From Nodosilinea sp. FACHB-131 (GTDB taxonomy: Bacteria; Cyanobacteriota; Cyanobacteriia; Phormidesmidales; Phormidesmidaceae): a DNA stretch of 64,000 bases. Under the pieces are notes generated by a model. It made no database searches. It was not told the origin of the DNA and was given only the letters and a program-made list of their open reading frames with translations. Shown here piece by piece: positions 51,516-60,761 of the stretch. The DNA lies in the NCBI RefSeq assembly GCF_014695395.1, contig NZ_JACJOF010000026.1:1-64000 (forward strand), given 5' to 3'. The translations under genes were made by a program, and so were the position numbers. Numbering within the stretch: the first letter of the stretch is position 1; the number at the start of each line of letters is the position of its first letter.

Positions 51516-53582
51516 TTACCAAGTAAATTTCAGACCCTGCTCGATCAAAAACTGTTGTAGAGCAGGCATTTGCCCAGTCACTACCACCTGGGCCGGGGTC
51601 AGATCAGTGGGCTTGGCGTAGCGTAGCATCCAGCCCGCCGTCGCTCCCGCCGCCCCGCCGATGCTCCATTCGCCGTAGTGCACCCGCGTCACGCCGTTGA
51701 CGATGTGGCTGGCGGCCACACTCTTACCGCCAATCAGCACATTGTCGACTCCCTGGGGTACCAACGCCTCTAGGGGAACCTGCAACGGCCGCACCACAAA
51801 TTCTTTAATGCTGGCCCCTGCTGCCTCGTACGAGGGGCGCCAGGATCGGTAGCGGCAGCCGTGGATATCAATATCGTAGTGGGCCAGGGCCACAGCAGTG
51901 GCTCTAAAATCACGCCCCCCGGTCATGTCTTCCCGCAGGTCAGCCTCCACCGCCATAAAGCTGTCTTGACCGTAGGCAGGGCGGCCCAAAATGCGGCGAC
52001 CCTCGCGAATGTAGGGCACTATGCTGAGGCCGGACTGAGTACCTAGGGGTGAATCCTCCCCCCGCAGAAACGTCAGCGATAGCTTGTTGGTGCTCTCATT
52101 TTCCAGCAGCCACTCAGCAAACTGGAGCGCATGAACTTCACCATAGTTAAGTGATTCAGTCGATAACCCGCCGAGCCAATCTTGGCGCTGCCCTGACAAG
52201 CGAATATCCTCTTCGGTAAACACCAAAGGCGGGTCCATAAAGTGCCAGTCGTTGCCCTTGTTCCAGTTGATTAAGGTAATTTCGCCGGGCTGGGTGCGGT
52301 TGACGTTTGAGTCCCCTGCCCGCTGGCTGACAATGCGGCGATAGTTAAACACACTGCCAAAGTCGAAGAATGGAAACCCTTCCAAACTAAACTCTTTGCG
52401 ATGCTCGGCCTTTGACAGAGCTGGCTCTAGCTTTTGCAGCTCCTTGAGGCTCTCATTTTTGTCGTCAAGGGTAGCTAATACAAAGGGATAGGTGTAAGCC
52501 TGGGTACAGTCGGGATTATCCTGCGGCGGCGCGTTGACTTCGCCGGTAAACCCCTGGCCGTCAGAGCCTAGGCGGTGGGGTAGGTTGGCCCAGCCCACCA
52601 GCTCGCCGGTATCCGTCGCATCGATCACGATCATGGAGCGATTCGGCGGCGGCTGTAAGCGAATGGGAATTTTGTTGTAGGCTTCATCATCTGACCAGGC
52701 ATACCACCGCTCTAGCTCCTGGGAGAGCCGCCCCGTCGGCACATAGTTTGGATCGAGAGGAACGCGCCGCACCCCATATACCGCTGTCACATATCGGCCA
52801 GAAGCATCAAAGGCAGCTCCTTTAAAGGCGGTAGAGGTGGCCCAGCGACTCTCGGGGGCATGCTGTGCGGCGTCTCGCATCCACATTTCTGCCGCTGTGG
52901 CCCCGGCGCGGGGGGTAAAGCACAGTTCACCAACCCAGCAGCTATTGGTTCTCTCGACCGGCAGCTGGGCGGGCATACCCGTCCAATCGGGGAGGTAGAC
53001 AGGCTGGCGCTTAATCAGATTCTTAAATGCCTCCCAGCTAGGGGAAAAGTTGCGTCGCCACCGCATTGCCCGCGACTCGTCGATCGCCGAGACTCCTTGG
53101 GAACTGATCTGCCCACCTAGCCACGGGGTGAGCTCAATCAGGCAGGTGGTGACGCCAGTTTTCATCGCGTGGGAGGCAGCGGCAACCCCACCCAGGGTAC
53201 CGCCAATAACCACCACTTCGCAGGTCCAAACCTCTTCGGCCAGAGGCAAAGGGTTGAGAGTCGGCCGGCCATTGGCAGTTTGAATCTGGCGAATGCCAGT
53301 GGCAACCTCGGCCCGGTTGACAATCTGCCCTACCGGACGCTGGCTAAATTCGAGAGGCTGACGCCAGTATTCGCTGGCACCACGAAAAGCAACCAGCAAC
53401 AGGGTGCTGCTGATCAGGGCCATCATCATCAACCGAGGTCTGCGGGATCGCCGCCGCTTGCGCTTGGGATGAGAGTTTGATAGCACTGAACGATGGCGAG
53501 GGCGCTCTAGCATGGACAAGGGCGGCATACCTAGGGCATTGGTCGTCTGTGAGTGTAGCAACGAAATTGAGAAACGACGCAA
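51516..53582 (-). CDS. Membrane-anchored FAD-dependent oxidoreductase
   Basis: A 688-residue protein. After a basic N-terminus (RKRRRSRRPR) there is one membrane helix (LMMMALISSTLLLVAFRG, about 51-68). A Rossmann FAD domain follows: CEVVVIGGTLGGVAAASHAM, then WLGGQISSQGVSAIDESRAM and ATDTGELVGWANLP. It is of the FAD_oxidored (PF12831-like) group, with unknown substrate. The first ATG is ambiguous: TTG 53582, ATG 53528 or ATG 53513 all fit, and no start is supported by a ribosome-binding site. Confidence 0.75.
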   Translation of the reverse strand: MRRFSISLLHSQTTNALGMPPLSMLERPRHRSVLSNSHPKRKRRRSRRPRLMMMALISSTLLLVAFRGASEYWRQPLEFSQRPVGQIVNRAEVATGIRQIQTANGRPTLNPLPLAEEVWTCEVVVIGGTLGGVAAASHAMKTGVTTCLIELTPWLGGQISSQGVSAIDESRAMRWRRNFSPSWEAFKNLIKRQPVYLPDWTGMPAQLPVERTNSCWVGELCFTPRAGATAAEMWMRDAAQHAPESRWATSTAFKGAAFDASGRYVTAVYGVRRVPLDPNYVPTGRLSQELERWYAWSDDEAYNKIPIRLQPPPNRSMIVIDATDTGELVGWANLPHRLGSDGQGFTGEVNAPPQDNPDCTQAYTYPFVLATLDDKNESLKELQKLEPALSKAEHRKEFSLEGFPFFDFGSVFNYRRIVSQRAGDSNVNRTQPGEITLINWNKGNDWHFMDPPLVFTEEDIRLSGQRQDWLGGLSTESLNYGEVHALQFAEWLLENESTNKLSLTFLRGEDSPLGTQSGLSIVPYIREGRRILGRPAYGQDSFMAVEADLREDMTGGRDFRATAVALAHYDIDIHGCRYRSWRPSYEAAGASIKEFVVRPLQVPLEALVPQGVDNVLIGGKSVAASHIVNGVTRVHYGEWSIGGAAGATAGWMLRYAKPTDLTPAQVVVTGQMPALQQFLIEQGLKFTW

Positions 53583-53773
53583 CCAAAACCCCAGCCCGCC
53601 GAATCCTAAATCCGCAATGCCTATAGAGTGTTTGCCGGCGGAGCGACTTCAAATCCTAGAGCCGACTATATGTAGACTCTTTTAGTTCTCGAAGCAACCC
53701 AGAAATTTAGGCCATAATGGGCACGATCTCGTGCCCTTGGGCAAATTTGTCTCCAATTAATCTTTCACAATCT

Positions 53774-54223
53774 ATGCAATTTCACCTTCGGCTACGGCGC
53801 AACCTGCTGCTTCCTCTGGCATTAACTACCCTGGCGCTAACTTCGCTGCCAGCCAAGGCGCAGACGACAGTTTATTCTCCTATTTCGCTACCGGCATCTC
53901 GAGAAGTCAACGATGCCCTGAGCAATAGCGACATCCCGACCGGTACCGGTGGGTTTGCCCGCGACTATACAGTCAATCTGGAGGCGGGGGACCAAGTAGC
54001 GGTCGATGTCACCTCTGAAGAGTTTGACACCCTGGTTATTTTGATGAACAAAGACGGCGTCACCGTGGGCGAAAACGATGACGGCCCGGACGGTACCACT
54101 AATTCTCTACTGTTTGCCCGCATTGGCGAGTCAGGCACCTACACAGTCCGAGTAAGCGCCTACGCCGGGCAAGGTGCCGGTAATTTTTACCTCAAAGTGG
54201 CCCGCCTGCGAGAGGTTCAGTAG
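53774..54223 (+). CDS. Secreted PPC-domain protein
   Basis: A 149-residue exported protein with a signal peptide ending SLPAKAQ. One bacterial pre-peptidase C-terminal (PPC) domain follows: GFARDYTVNLEAGDQVAVDV, SEEFDTLVILMNKDGVTVGE, SLLFARIGESGTYTVRVSAY and GAGNFYLKV. PPC domains occur on secreted proteases but also as stand-alone proteins in cyanobacteria. No catalytic part is present. ATG 53774 is chosen because the hydrophobic signal follows it directly. Confidence 0.82.
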   Translation: MQFHLRLRRNLLLPLALTTLALTSLPAKAQTTVYSPISLPASREVNDALSNSDIPTGTGGFARDYTVNLEAGDQVAVDVTSEEFDTLVILMNKDGVTVGENDDGPDGTTNSLLFARIGESGTYTVRVSAYAGQGAGNFYLKVARLREVQ

Positions 54224-54308
54224 AGAAGGGCAGTAATTTTTCCCGATAGCCTTGTCAGGGGTGACATCAGCTTGCTATCTTAATTGAGCGCTGAAATTTG
54301 CGCCCCTA

Positions 54309-54381
<73 letters not shown>

Positions 54382-54440
54382 TACATTCTAGCCGTTGGCC
54401 CATGCAGGGAATGTTAATTTCCCCCAATGGATCCTTAAAA

Positions 54441-54484
54441 AATAGGCCCCCTCTTATCCGCAGCGTTGGCTAAGGGGGGCTATT
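54441..54484 (+). terminator. Hairpin downstream of tRNA-Phe
   Basis: Arms AATAGGCCCCCT and AGGGGGGCTATT with one mismatch, 60 bases beyond the tRNA. A long T run is lacking. Confidence 0.5.
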
Positions 54485-54522
54485 GATGGCATCTACGGTG
54501 GGAACTTGCTCTCAGGAACTCG

Positions 54523-54559
54523 CTGCCCGCCTATGATGCCCTTGTCGGTAGGCGGGCAG
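54523..54559. repeat. 11-bp perfect inverted repeat in the tRNA-pentapeptide gap
   Basis: CTGCCCGCCTA and TAGGCGGGCAG flank a 15-base loop. The function is unknown; it might be a transcript end or regulatory hairpin before the 54695 gene. Confidence 0.4.
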
Positions 54560-54694
54560 TGCCAAGGCTGAGTGCAGTCAGCGATCTGGCTGAGCTAACG
54601 CCTTTAGCTAAAGCCGCTACGCTGCCCGTTGGGTCTGGCCACCCTGCTGAACTGCGGCAGTACACTTAGCCAATATCATTAGCCACAAGCCAGC

Positions 54695-55783
54695 ATGCTT
54701 AAGCCTCAGACAGACAGGAAAAGGTTGTGGTGGTTGGGTTCAACAGCAGTTCTTTTGCTCCTGGTGGGTTTCATCTGGAGAGTTCCTCAGTGGGGTCTTT
54801 CCCGATCTATTACTGATGAGAAGGTAAAAGCCGAACTACTAAATGCCAATCGAGACAATGCCCTAAAAGTCATTCAGACCATAGGAGGGCTAGGCTTTAT
54901 CGGCACAGCCTATCTGGCTTGGAGAAACTTACAGCTTGCTGAGGATAAAAACGTCACAGACCGTTTTAGCAAGGCTGTTGAGATGCTGGCTGATGACAAG
55001 CTAGAAGTCAGGCTTGGTGGTATCTACTCCCTTGAACGAATCGCAAGAGACTCTAAAGCAGATCACGCTGTGGTGATGGAAGTCCTAACAGCTTTCGTTA
55101 GGGCTAAAAGTACACCTAGGGAAGAAGAACTAACCTTGTCCCAGGACATTCAAAGCACTCTAACCGTCATTGGACGGCGTACACCTATAGAAAACGAACA
55201 GCCAATAGACCTTAGAGGAGCTCTCCTCAGCTATGCCGATCTCAACGGAGCTTTCCTCAGCTGGGTCAATCTCAGCTGGGCCAACCTCAGCGGTGCCAAG
55301 CTCTTCAATACCAATCTCACCAGTGCCAACCTCGTCGGTGCCAATCTCATTAATGCCAATTTCAGCTTCGCCAATCTCAGCAGTGCCAGCCTTAGCTGGA
55401 CCAAGCTCAACGGTGCCAGCCTCAGCGGTGCCAATCTCAGCGAGGCCAAGCTCAGCGGTGCCAAGCTCAACGGTGCCAACCTCGTCGGTGCCAATTTCAG
55501 CGATGCTGACCTCAGCAGAGCTAACCTCATCGATGCCGACGTCAGAGGAGCTAACCTCACTGATGTCGACCTCAGCGAGGCCGACCTTAGCAATGCCGAC
55601 CTCAGCGGTGCTAACCTCAGCGGTGCTGACCTCAGCAATGCCGACCTCGAAGGCGTCAGTTTTGACGAGAAAACAATTTGGCCAGATAAAACCGAAGTGG
55701 CCAAGGCAACAAATATCCCAACCACGGTCAAAACACGGCTAGGCATCGAGGTCACGCCGCCTGCTGGGCCTGAACACCCTTAA
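54695..55783 (+). CDS. Pentapeptide-repeat membrane protein
   Basis: A 362-residue protein. Two hydrophobic segments near the N-terminus (WWLGSTAVLLLLVGFIWRVP and TIGGLGFIGTAYLAW) are followed by RFSKAVEMLADDKLEVRLGG, a short helical region. About 24 to 27 consecutive pentapeptides of form A(N/D)L(S/T)X fill about 170-325, making a right-handed quadrilateral beta-helix. The tail FDEKTIWPDKTEVAKAT is typical of this cyanobacterial class. The helical segment plus pentapeptides suggests a signalling scaffold. The DNA has a 15-bp period. Confidence 0.88.
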   Translation: MLKPQTDRKRLWWLGSTAVLLLLVGFIWRVPQWGLSRSITDEKVKAELLNANRDNALKVIQTIGGLGFIGTAYLAWRNLQLAEDKNVTDRFSKAVEMLADDKLEVRLGGIYSLERIARDSKADHAVVMEVLTAFVRAKSTPREEELTLSQDIQSTLTVIGRRTPIENEQPIDLRGALLSYADLNGAFLSWVNLSWANLSGAKLFNTNLTSANLVGANLINANFSFANLSSASLSWTKLNGASLSGANLSEAKLSGAKLNGANLVGANFSDADLSRANLIDADVRGANLTDVDLSEADLSNADLSGANLSGADLSNADLEGVSFDEKTIWPDKTEVAKATNIPTTVKTRLGIEVTPPAGPEHP

Positions 55784-56029
55784 TTGCGCCGCTGTCCATC
55801 TCATAGTCCAGCGAGGTTAGCTGCTGAGTGAAGCAACTAATCAAAGGCCCTGCCTGTGGTCTGAGCCCCTTCTCTGATGAAGCTTTTGCCGTCTTTGGGA
55901 TGGTGTCCTCCGCTCACCCTCTGTTTAACGAGAGAATGCGGGTTTTGCCCTTGTGCCAGTTGTGCCATTTAGGCCGCTTTTAGTCCAAGCCCGAAATTGG
56001 GGGAATTTCTCCTAATCAAAACTCGGGGA

Positions 56030-56219
56030 TTATGGGCCGCCTGGCGCGGGCGGCATAGTGTTTGTAGATGATGGCGGTGCTCACTCTGGCCAGGTAGCTC
56101 ACATCCTGCACCGATTGCCGACAACCCGGTGCCGTTTTCTGGGCATCACTTGCCGATACGTCTCCCAAGCGTTGGTGTAGATGACAGCATACTGTCGATA
56201 GACATTGGGCAAGGAATCC
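56030..56219 (-). pseudogene. IS1-family transposase relic
   Basis: The minus strand reads DSLPNVYRQYAVIYTNAWET then RQVMPRKRHRVVGN, the InsB pattern of an IS1-family DDE transposase. The frame then shifts and reads SVQDVSYLARVSTAIIYKHY with decayed ending. Only the central third is recognisable and stops interrupt it. It differs from the relic at 220-739. Confidence 0.6.
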
Positions 56220-56249
56220 TAGAGGCGTGGCGCACTCTAGGCAGAGCAG

Positions 56250-56296
56250 CCTTTGACGCTGAAATCTGTGAGATTATCGGGTCTCAGCGTCAAAGG
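56250..56296. repeat. 13-bp perfect inverted repeat
   Basis: CCTTTGACGCTGA and TCAGCGTCAAAGG with a 21-base loop, about 330 bases upstream of the SWIM gene and next to the IS1 relic. It might be a terminal repeat of a mini-element or a transcription stop. Confidence 0.5.
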
Positions 56297-56623
56297 CCAA
56301 CCAGAGCCATTGTTTGTGCCTATGTGGTCAAAAGTGACCAAAATTCGTCGTATTGCACGGTTAAAAGGCCTTTTTTTAGTCGTATCAAATTTGTCACTAC
56401 CTTTAGTGTTTTACCCGTCGCAGTAGTGTCTTGAGCAACCCTGTTTCATCTTTTGCTTCAATTTTGATGACGTTCGCTTTGCTCCAAAGATTTCTTCAAT
56501 TTGCTCTCACAGTCAATCATGGTACATTTGAACTAAATCTTTCGTAAGAATACGGATGACACCCCTCAACCGAAAACGTTACGAAGGCGTTGAGACGTTG
56601 CATGAGTTTGACGGGGAGTTTCT

Positions 56624-57985
56624 ATGCCTGCCCAATGGACAGCAGATCAGGTATTAGCGCTGGCACCTGATGCAGCCTCTGCAAAAAATGGGCGTGGGTT
56701 GGCAACCCGTCAGAAGTGGATTGCTCTGGGTCAGCAACAGTCCGTGATTTGGGGTGAGTGTCAGGGAAGTGGCAAGAATCCTTATCAGACGCAGATTGAT
56801 CTGAGCGAACCGGCGTTTCGTTGTAGCTGCCCTAGCCGCAAATTTCCCTGCAAACATGGGTTGGGACTGTTTTTGTTGCTAGCAGAGCAACCGGGGGAGA
56901 TGGTTGAGACAGATCCCCCTGCTTGGGTTGCAGAATGGTTAGCCAGCAGGTCGCAGCGGGCGGAGAAGCAAGCAGAGAAGCAGACGAAACGACAGGACCA
57001 GACAGCCGATCCGATCGCACAAGCCAAGCGGGTAGCAGAACGGCAGCGTAAGGTGAGTGCAGGCATTCAAGAATTGCGCTTATGGTTAGACGATCGAGTC
57101 CGGCAGGGGTTGGCAACGTTGCCGCAGGAGTCTTATCAAATGTGGGATACGATCGCTGCCCGAATGGTTGATGCTCAGGCGCCCGGTCTGGCACGACAGT
57201 TACGAGAGCTGGCTGGAATCATCCATACGGGTGCAGATTGGAGCGATCGCGTGCTGGAGCGGTTGGGGCGGCTATATCTGCTGATTGAAGGCTTTGAGCG
57301 GATTGAAACCTTGCCAACTGCTGTACAAGCTGACCTGCGGACTCAAATTGGCTGGTCACTGAATCAGGAGGAGGTCTTGACCGGGCAGGCTCATACAGAT
57401 CTGTGGCTGGTAATTGGGCAACGCACCCAGGAGGAAGAGCGGTTGCGGGTACGGCGAACCTGGCTCTACGGCATTGCCACTCACACCTTTGCCCTCTTGC
57501 TGGATTTTGCCCACGGTCATCAACCGTTTGAGCAAAGCCTTTTACCAGGAACCTGTCTGGAAGCGGAGTTGGTGTTTTATCCCAGTGCTTACCCTTTACG
57601 TGCCCTGATCAAAACTCGTCAGGAATCAGCTGTCCTCCCAAAACCCCCACCCGGTATTGAGTTGATTGCAGAAGCGGTATGCCCTTCAGGCATTAGCGAA
57701 GCGATCGCCACTTACAGTAAGGCATTGGCAAACTGCCCCTGGCTAGAACGATTTCCTCTATTGCTGCAAGATGTGATTCCCCGGCAGGAGGAGAAGGGCT
57801 GGCTGCTTCAGGATCAACAGGGTATAGTGTTGCCCCTCTCCCGTCGAATGGAAGCAACTCAAGGATGGCAACTCCTAGCCCTGAGTGGAGGGCATGCCCT
57901 TTCGGTGTTTGGTGAGTGGGATGGGGCGTTTTTAACGGTGTTGAGCGTTTGGGTAGAGGATTCTTACTATGGCTTTGGCAACTGA
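56624..57985 (+). CDS. SWIM zinc finger protein
   Basis: A 453-residue protein. The SWIM motif is FRCSCPSRKFPCKHGLGLFL with C67, C69, C76 and H78 (CxCx6CxH). SWIM fingers bind DNA or proteins. Residues 95-145 are charged and helical (EKQAEKQTKRQDQ), and the rest resembles the SWIM protein of the E. coli yehLMPQ set (YehQ), from memory. Its gene overlaps the next by 17 bases, so the two are coupled. It is first in a five-gene operon with MoxR and VWA genes. Confidence 0.85.
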   Translation: MPAQWTADQVLALAPDAASAKNGRGLATRQKWIALGQQQSVIWGECQGSGKNPYQTQIDLSEPAFRCSCPSRKFPCKHGLGLFLLLAEQPGEMVETDPPAWVAEWLASRSQRAEKQAEKQTKRQDQTADPIAQAKRVAERQRKVSAGIQELRLWLDDRVRQGLATLPQESYQMWDTIAARMVDAQAPGLARQLRELAGIIHTGADWSDRVLERLGRLYLLIEGFERIETLPTAVQADLRTQIGWSLNQEEVLTGQAHTDLWLVIGQRTQEEERLRVRRTWLYGIATHTFALLLDFAHGHQPFEQSLLPGTCLEAELVFYPSAYPLRALIKTRQESAVLPKPPPGIELIAEAVCPSGISEAIATYSKALANCPWLERFPLLLQDVIPRQEEKGWLLQDQQGIVLPLSRRMEATQGWQLLALSGGHALSVFGEWDGAFLTVLSVWVEDSYYGFGN

Positions 57986-59531
57986 TGACCCTTGGCAGAC
58001 GATCGCCTCCGCTGCTTTGCTAGGCACAGAGCGACAACCGTTTCAACTAGCGAACATCTCCGGTAACTTAGGAAACTGCCTGTCTCAATTAAGCGCTCGT
58101 CCCAAAGAATCGGCACTCCTTTCTGCTGCTGGGATTGTGTCCCTACATCAGCGCGTTGGCTGGCTTCCCGAAGTGCGATCGGTGATTGAAGCCGAACCGT
58201 GTTCATTTGATGATCTTCCCCAGTGCAGTCCTCGTGCTGCGCGTTGTTTACAGCAAATTCTTGAGGGACAGTTTCCGCAACTGTTGAGCGAGTGGTTAGA
58301 GAAAGCTGCGATCGCCAGACAACGTGTGCCTGAGATGCTGCTCCCCTCTCTGCTAGATAAAGGACGACAGCAACGAGAATTGCGAGCAGCTATTCTACCT
58401 GTTTTAGGGCAACGGGGACGCTGGCTAGCAGCACAGAATCCTGATTGGAACTATGCAGTGGCTTTAACCACAGAAGCGGACTGGGAAACAGGAACGCCAT
58501 CAGCCCGATTGCTTTATTTGCAAGATCTGCGATCGCACCATCCTGATCACGCTAGAGAATTGCTGCAATCAACCTGGAAGCAAGAAACAGCCAGCGATCG
58601 TGCCAAATTTCTGGAAGCCTTTCGTATTGGATTAAGCATGGCAGATGAGCCATTTTTAGAAAATGGATTGGGCGATCGGAGTAAGGAAGTTCGGCGAGTT
58701 GCAGTAGATTTACTTGCGAGTCTGCCCACTTCGCGCCTGCAACACGTAACAGAACACACTTGTCGCTATCTCTCACTTGAGCGTGAGGGACCATCCTTAC
58801 ACGTGCAGCTACCCGATCATTTGGATGAAACGCTGATTCAGCTTGGGTTTGAACTAAAACCATTGTCCTCCATAAATAAGGTGGGCGAAAAAGGTTGGTG
58901 GCTTTTGCAAATGCTTGGTGCAACTCCGCTTAGCACTTGGACCGAGCAGTGGCAGATGTCACCACAGCAAATTATCAAGCTAGCCCAATCCCATGAATGG
59001 CAGAATGTTTTGCTTGATGGATTTGCATTAGCAGCCAAGCGCCAGGGAAACCATGAATGGTTGGAGGAAGTTATCAGAGTTTGGTTCGCCGGACAAACAT
59101 CAATCAATAGAGATGTAGTGCTCGTTGACCTTGGTACTGAGGCTTTGGTTGATGCGTTGTCTGGCGATCGACGTAATGCTCTCTTAATCGATCTGTTCCA
59201 GATTTTTCACAGAAGAATCAATGATTCATTAACAATTTGGTTGCTTCGCTCCAGTTCCCAACTGTGGAGCGTTGACTTAGCTCGTCTCGTTTTGGATGAA
59301 TTAGAGGAACATTTGAATCACACCAAAGATTTTTCAAATTCTGATTGGGAACTTAGATCTGCACTCAAAGAATTTGCTCGTTTTATTCCAGTTAGCCTCA
59401 CTTCAGAAGTTATTCAGTTACGTGAAAGGCTTGCAAATGATTCTCATTGGATAAACAGCATGAACGATCTGATAACGCTACTAGAATTTCGCAATGAGAT
59501 GGCACAGGCGTTAGGGAAAGATGGGGGATAG
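57969..59531 (+). CDS. DUF5691-like helical repeat protein
   Basis: A 520-residue protein with no membrane segment. Its start WQTIASAALLGTERQPFQ and later LPSLLDKGRQQRELRAAILP, LGQRGRWLAAQNPDWNYA and GDRSKEVRRVAVDLLASLP are features of the DUF5691 family, which occurs beside SWIM, MoxR and VWA genes. The central region looks like a HEAT-like helical repeat, suited for protein binding. It is the second operon gene. Function unknown; it may be an adaptor for the MoxR ATPase. Confidence 0.75.
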   Translation: MALATDDPWQTIASAALLGTERQPFQLANISGNLGNCLSQLSARPKESALLSAAGIVSLHQRVGWLPEVRSVIEAEPCSFDDLPQCSPRAARCLQQILEGQFPQLLSEWLEKAAIARQRVPEMLLPSLLDKGRQQRELRAAILPVLGQRGRWLAAQNPDWNYAVALTTEADWETGTPSARLLYLQDLRSHHPDHARELLQSTWKQETASDRAKFLEAFRIGLSMADEPFLENGLGDRSKEVRRVAVDLLASLPTSRLQHVTEHTCRYLSLEREGPSLHVQLPDHLDETLIQLGFELKPLSSINKVGEKGWWLLQMLGATPLSTWTEQWQMSPQQIIKLAQSHEWQNVLLDGFALAAKRQGNHEWLEEVIRVWFAGQTSINRDVVLVDLGTEALVDALSGDRRNALLIDLFQIFHRRINDSLTIWLLRSSSQLWSVDLARLVLDELEEHLNHTKDFSNSDWELRSALKEFARFIPVSLTSEVIQLRERLANDSHWINSMNDLITLLEFRNEMAQALGKDGG

Positions 59532-59601
59532 GGGATGGGGAATGGGTGACAAGTTTGGGTAATTTTTCTGCATTAATTTCATCAACAACAAAGCATCAAC
59601 T

Positions 59602-60750
59602 ATGGCAACCACAAAATCTAAAACTCAACACCCCGACTCTCAACCCCCAACCCCCGATCCCCCATCACCCAATTCCTCTCTCCTCCGCGAACACGCCGAA
59701 CAGCAATTTGCTCACGAACTCGAAGAACTGGCAAAAGCCGATACACGCCAACGCCCGCCAAACTGGAAGCTTTCCCCTTGGGCAGTAGCTATCTACTTAC
59801 TGGGAGGCAAACTGGACAATGGTTTTGAAGTGTCTCCTAAATACATTGGCAATCGTCGTTTGATGGAAGTTGCGATCGCAACCCTTGCCACCGATCGAGC
59901 CTTACTGCTGTATGGCGTTCCAGGTACAGCAAAGTCCTGGGTGTCTGAGCATTTGGCAGCAGCAGTTTCAGGTGATTCCACCATGCTGATTCAAGGAACC
60001 GCTGGTACGAGCGAAGAAGCCATTCGTTACGGCTGGAACTATGCTCGACTGCTGGCAGACGGTCCTTCAATGGAGGCGTTAGTTGCCAGCCCCATGATGC
60101 GGGCAATGGCAGACGGAAAAATTGCCCGTGTGGAAGAACTGACTCGCATTCCCTCAGATGTGCAAGATACATTGATTACTGTTTTGTCTGAAAAGACATT
60201 GCCCGTTCCCGAACTGAATACAGAAGTGCAGGCGACCAAGGGGTTTAGCGTGATTGCCACAGCGAATAATCGCGATCGCGGTGTCAACGAACTCTCTAGC
60301 GCCCTCAAACGTCGGTTTAATACGGTGATTCTGCCTGTTCCCAACACGATCGAAGAAGAAGTCAGCATCGTGCAACAGCGAGTGACAAGCCTGGGACGAG
60401 CCTTAGAATTGCCTGCCGAAGTGCCAGCTCTAGAGGAAATTCAGCGGGTGGTGACGATCTTTCGAGAATTGCGGGGTGGAGTCACCATTGATGGCAAAAC
60501 AAAACTCAAATCTCCCACAGGAACGCTCAGCCCAGCAGAAGCAATCTCAGTCGTGAACAGCGGCATGTCCCTCTCGGCTCACTTTGGTGATGGCTCTCTA
60601 ACGGCTAGTGATCTGATTTCTGGTTTAGTTGGAGCTGTTGTGAAAGACCCTATACAGGATCAGGTCGTCTGGAAGGAGTATCTAGAAACCGTTGTCAAAG
60701 AACGGGACGGTTGGAAAGATTTGTATCGCGCTAGCCGTGTGATGCTCTAG
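59602..60750 (+). CDS. MoxR-family AAA+ ATPase
   Basis: A 382-residue AAA+ protein. Walker A is LLLYGVPGTAKSWVSEHL (105-112). Instead of the usual acidic Walker B it has KIARVEELTRIP near 175-186, with E-E but no D. VLSEKTLPVPELN, FSVIATANNRDRGVNELSSA and LKRRFNT (arginine finger and sensors) follow. The form resembles E. coli YehL. The first 60 residues are low-complexity (SQPPTPDPPSPN). MoxR ATPases work with VWA partners as chaperones; its partner is at 63107. Confidence 0.9.
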   Translation: MATTKSKTQHPDSQPPTPDPPSPNSSLLREHAEQQFAHELEELAKADTRQRPPNWKLSPWAVAIYLLGGKLDNGFEVSPKYIGNRRLMEVAIATLATDRALLLYGVPGTAKSWVSEHLAAAVSGDSTMLIQGTAGTSEEAIRYGWNYARLLADGPSMEALVASPMMRAMADGKIARVEELTRIPSDVQDTLITVLSEKTLPVPELNTEVQATKGFSVIATANNRDRGVNELSSALKRRFNTVILPVPNTIEEEVSIVQQRVTSLGRALELPAEVPALEEIQRVVTIFRELRGGVTIDGKTKLKSPTGTLSPAEAISVVNSGMSLSAHFGDGSLTASDLISGLVGAVVKDPIQDQVVWKEYLETVVKERDGWKDLYRASRVML

Positions 60751-60761
60751 GGGCAATCCTC

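Larger units (their letters stand above)
55784..56623. other. Long intergenic region with transposase relic
   Basis: About 840 bases without an intact gene. It holds a broken IS1-type transposase (56030-56219) and a 13-bp inverted repeat (56250-56296). The 80 bases next to the 56624 start include a probable operon promoter and a GGGGAG ribosome-binding site. The 55784-56029 part shows nothing recognisable. Confidence 0.6.

Noticed and set aside
55231-55755. A 174-codon minus-strand frame over the pentapeptide gene
   Set aside because: It follows from the 15-bp repeat and reads only repeated LRLAPL-like residues.
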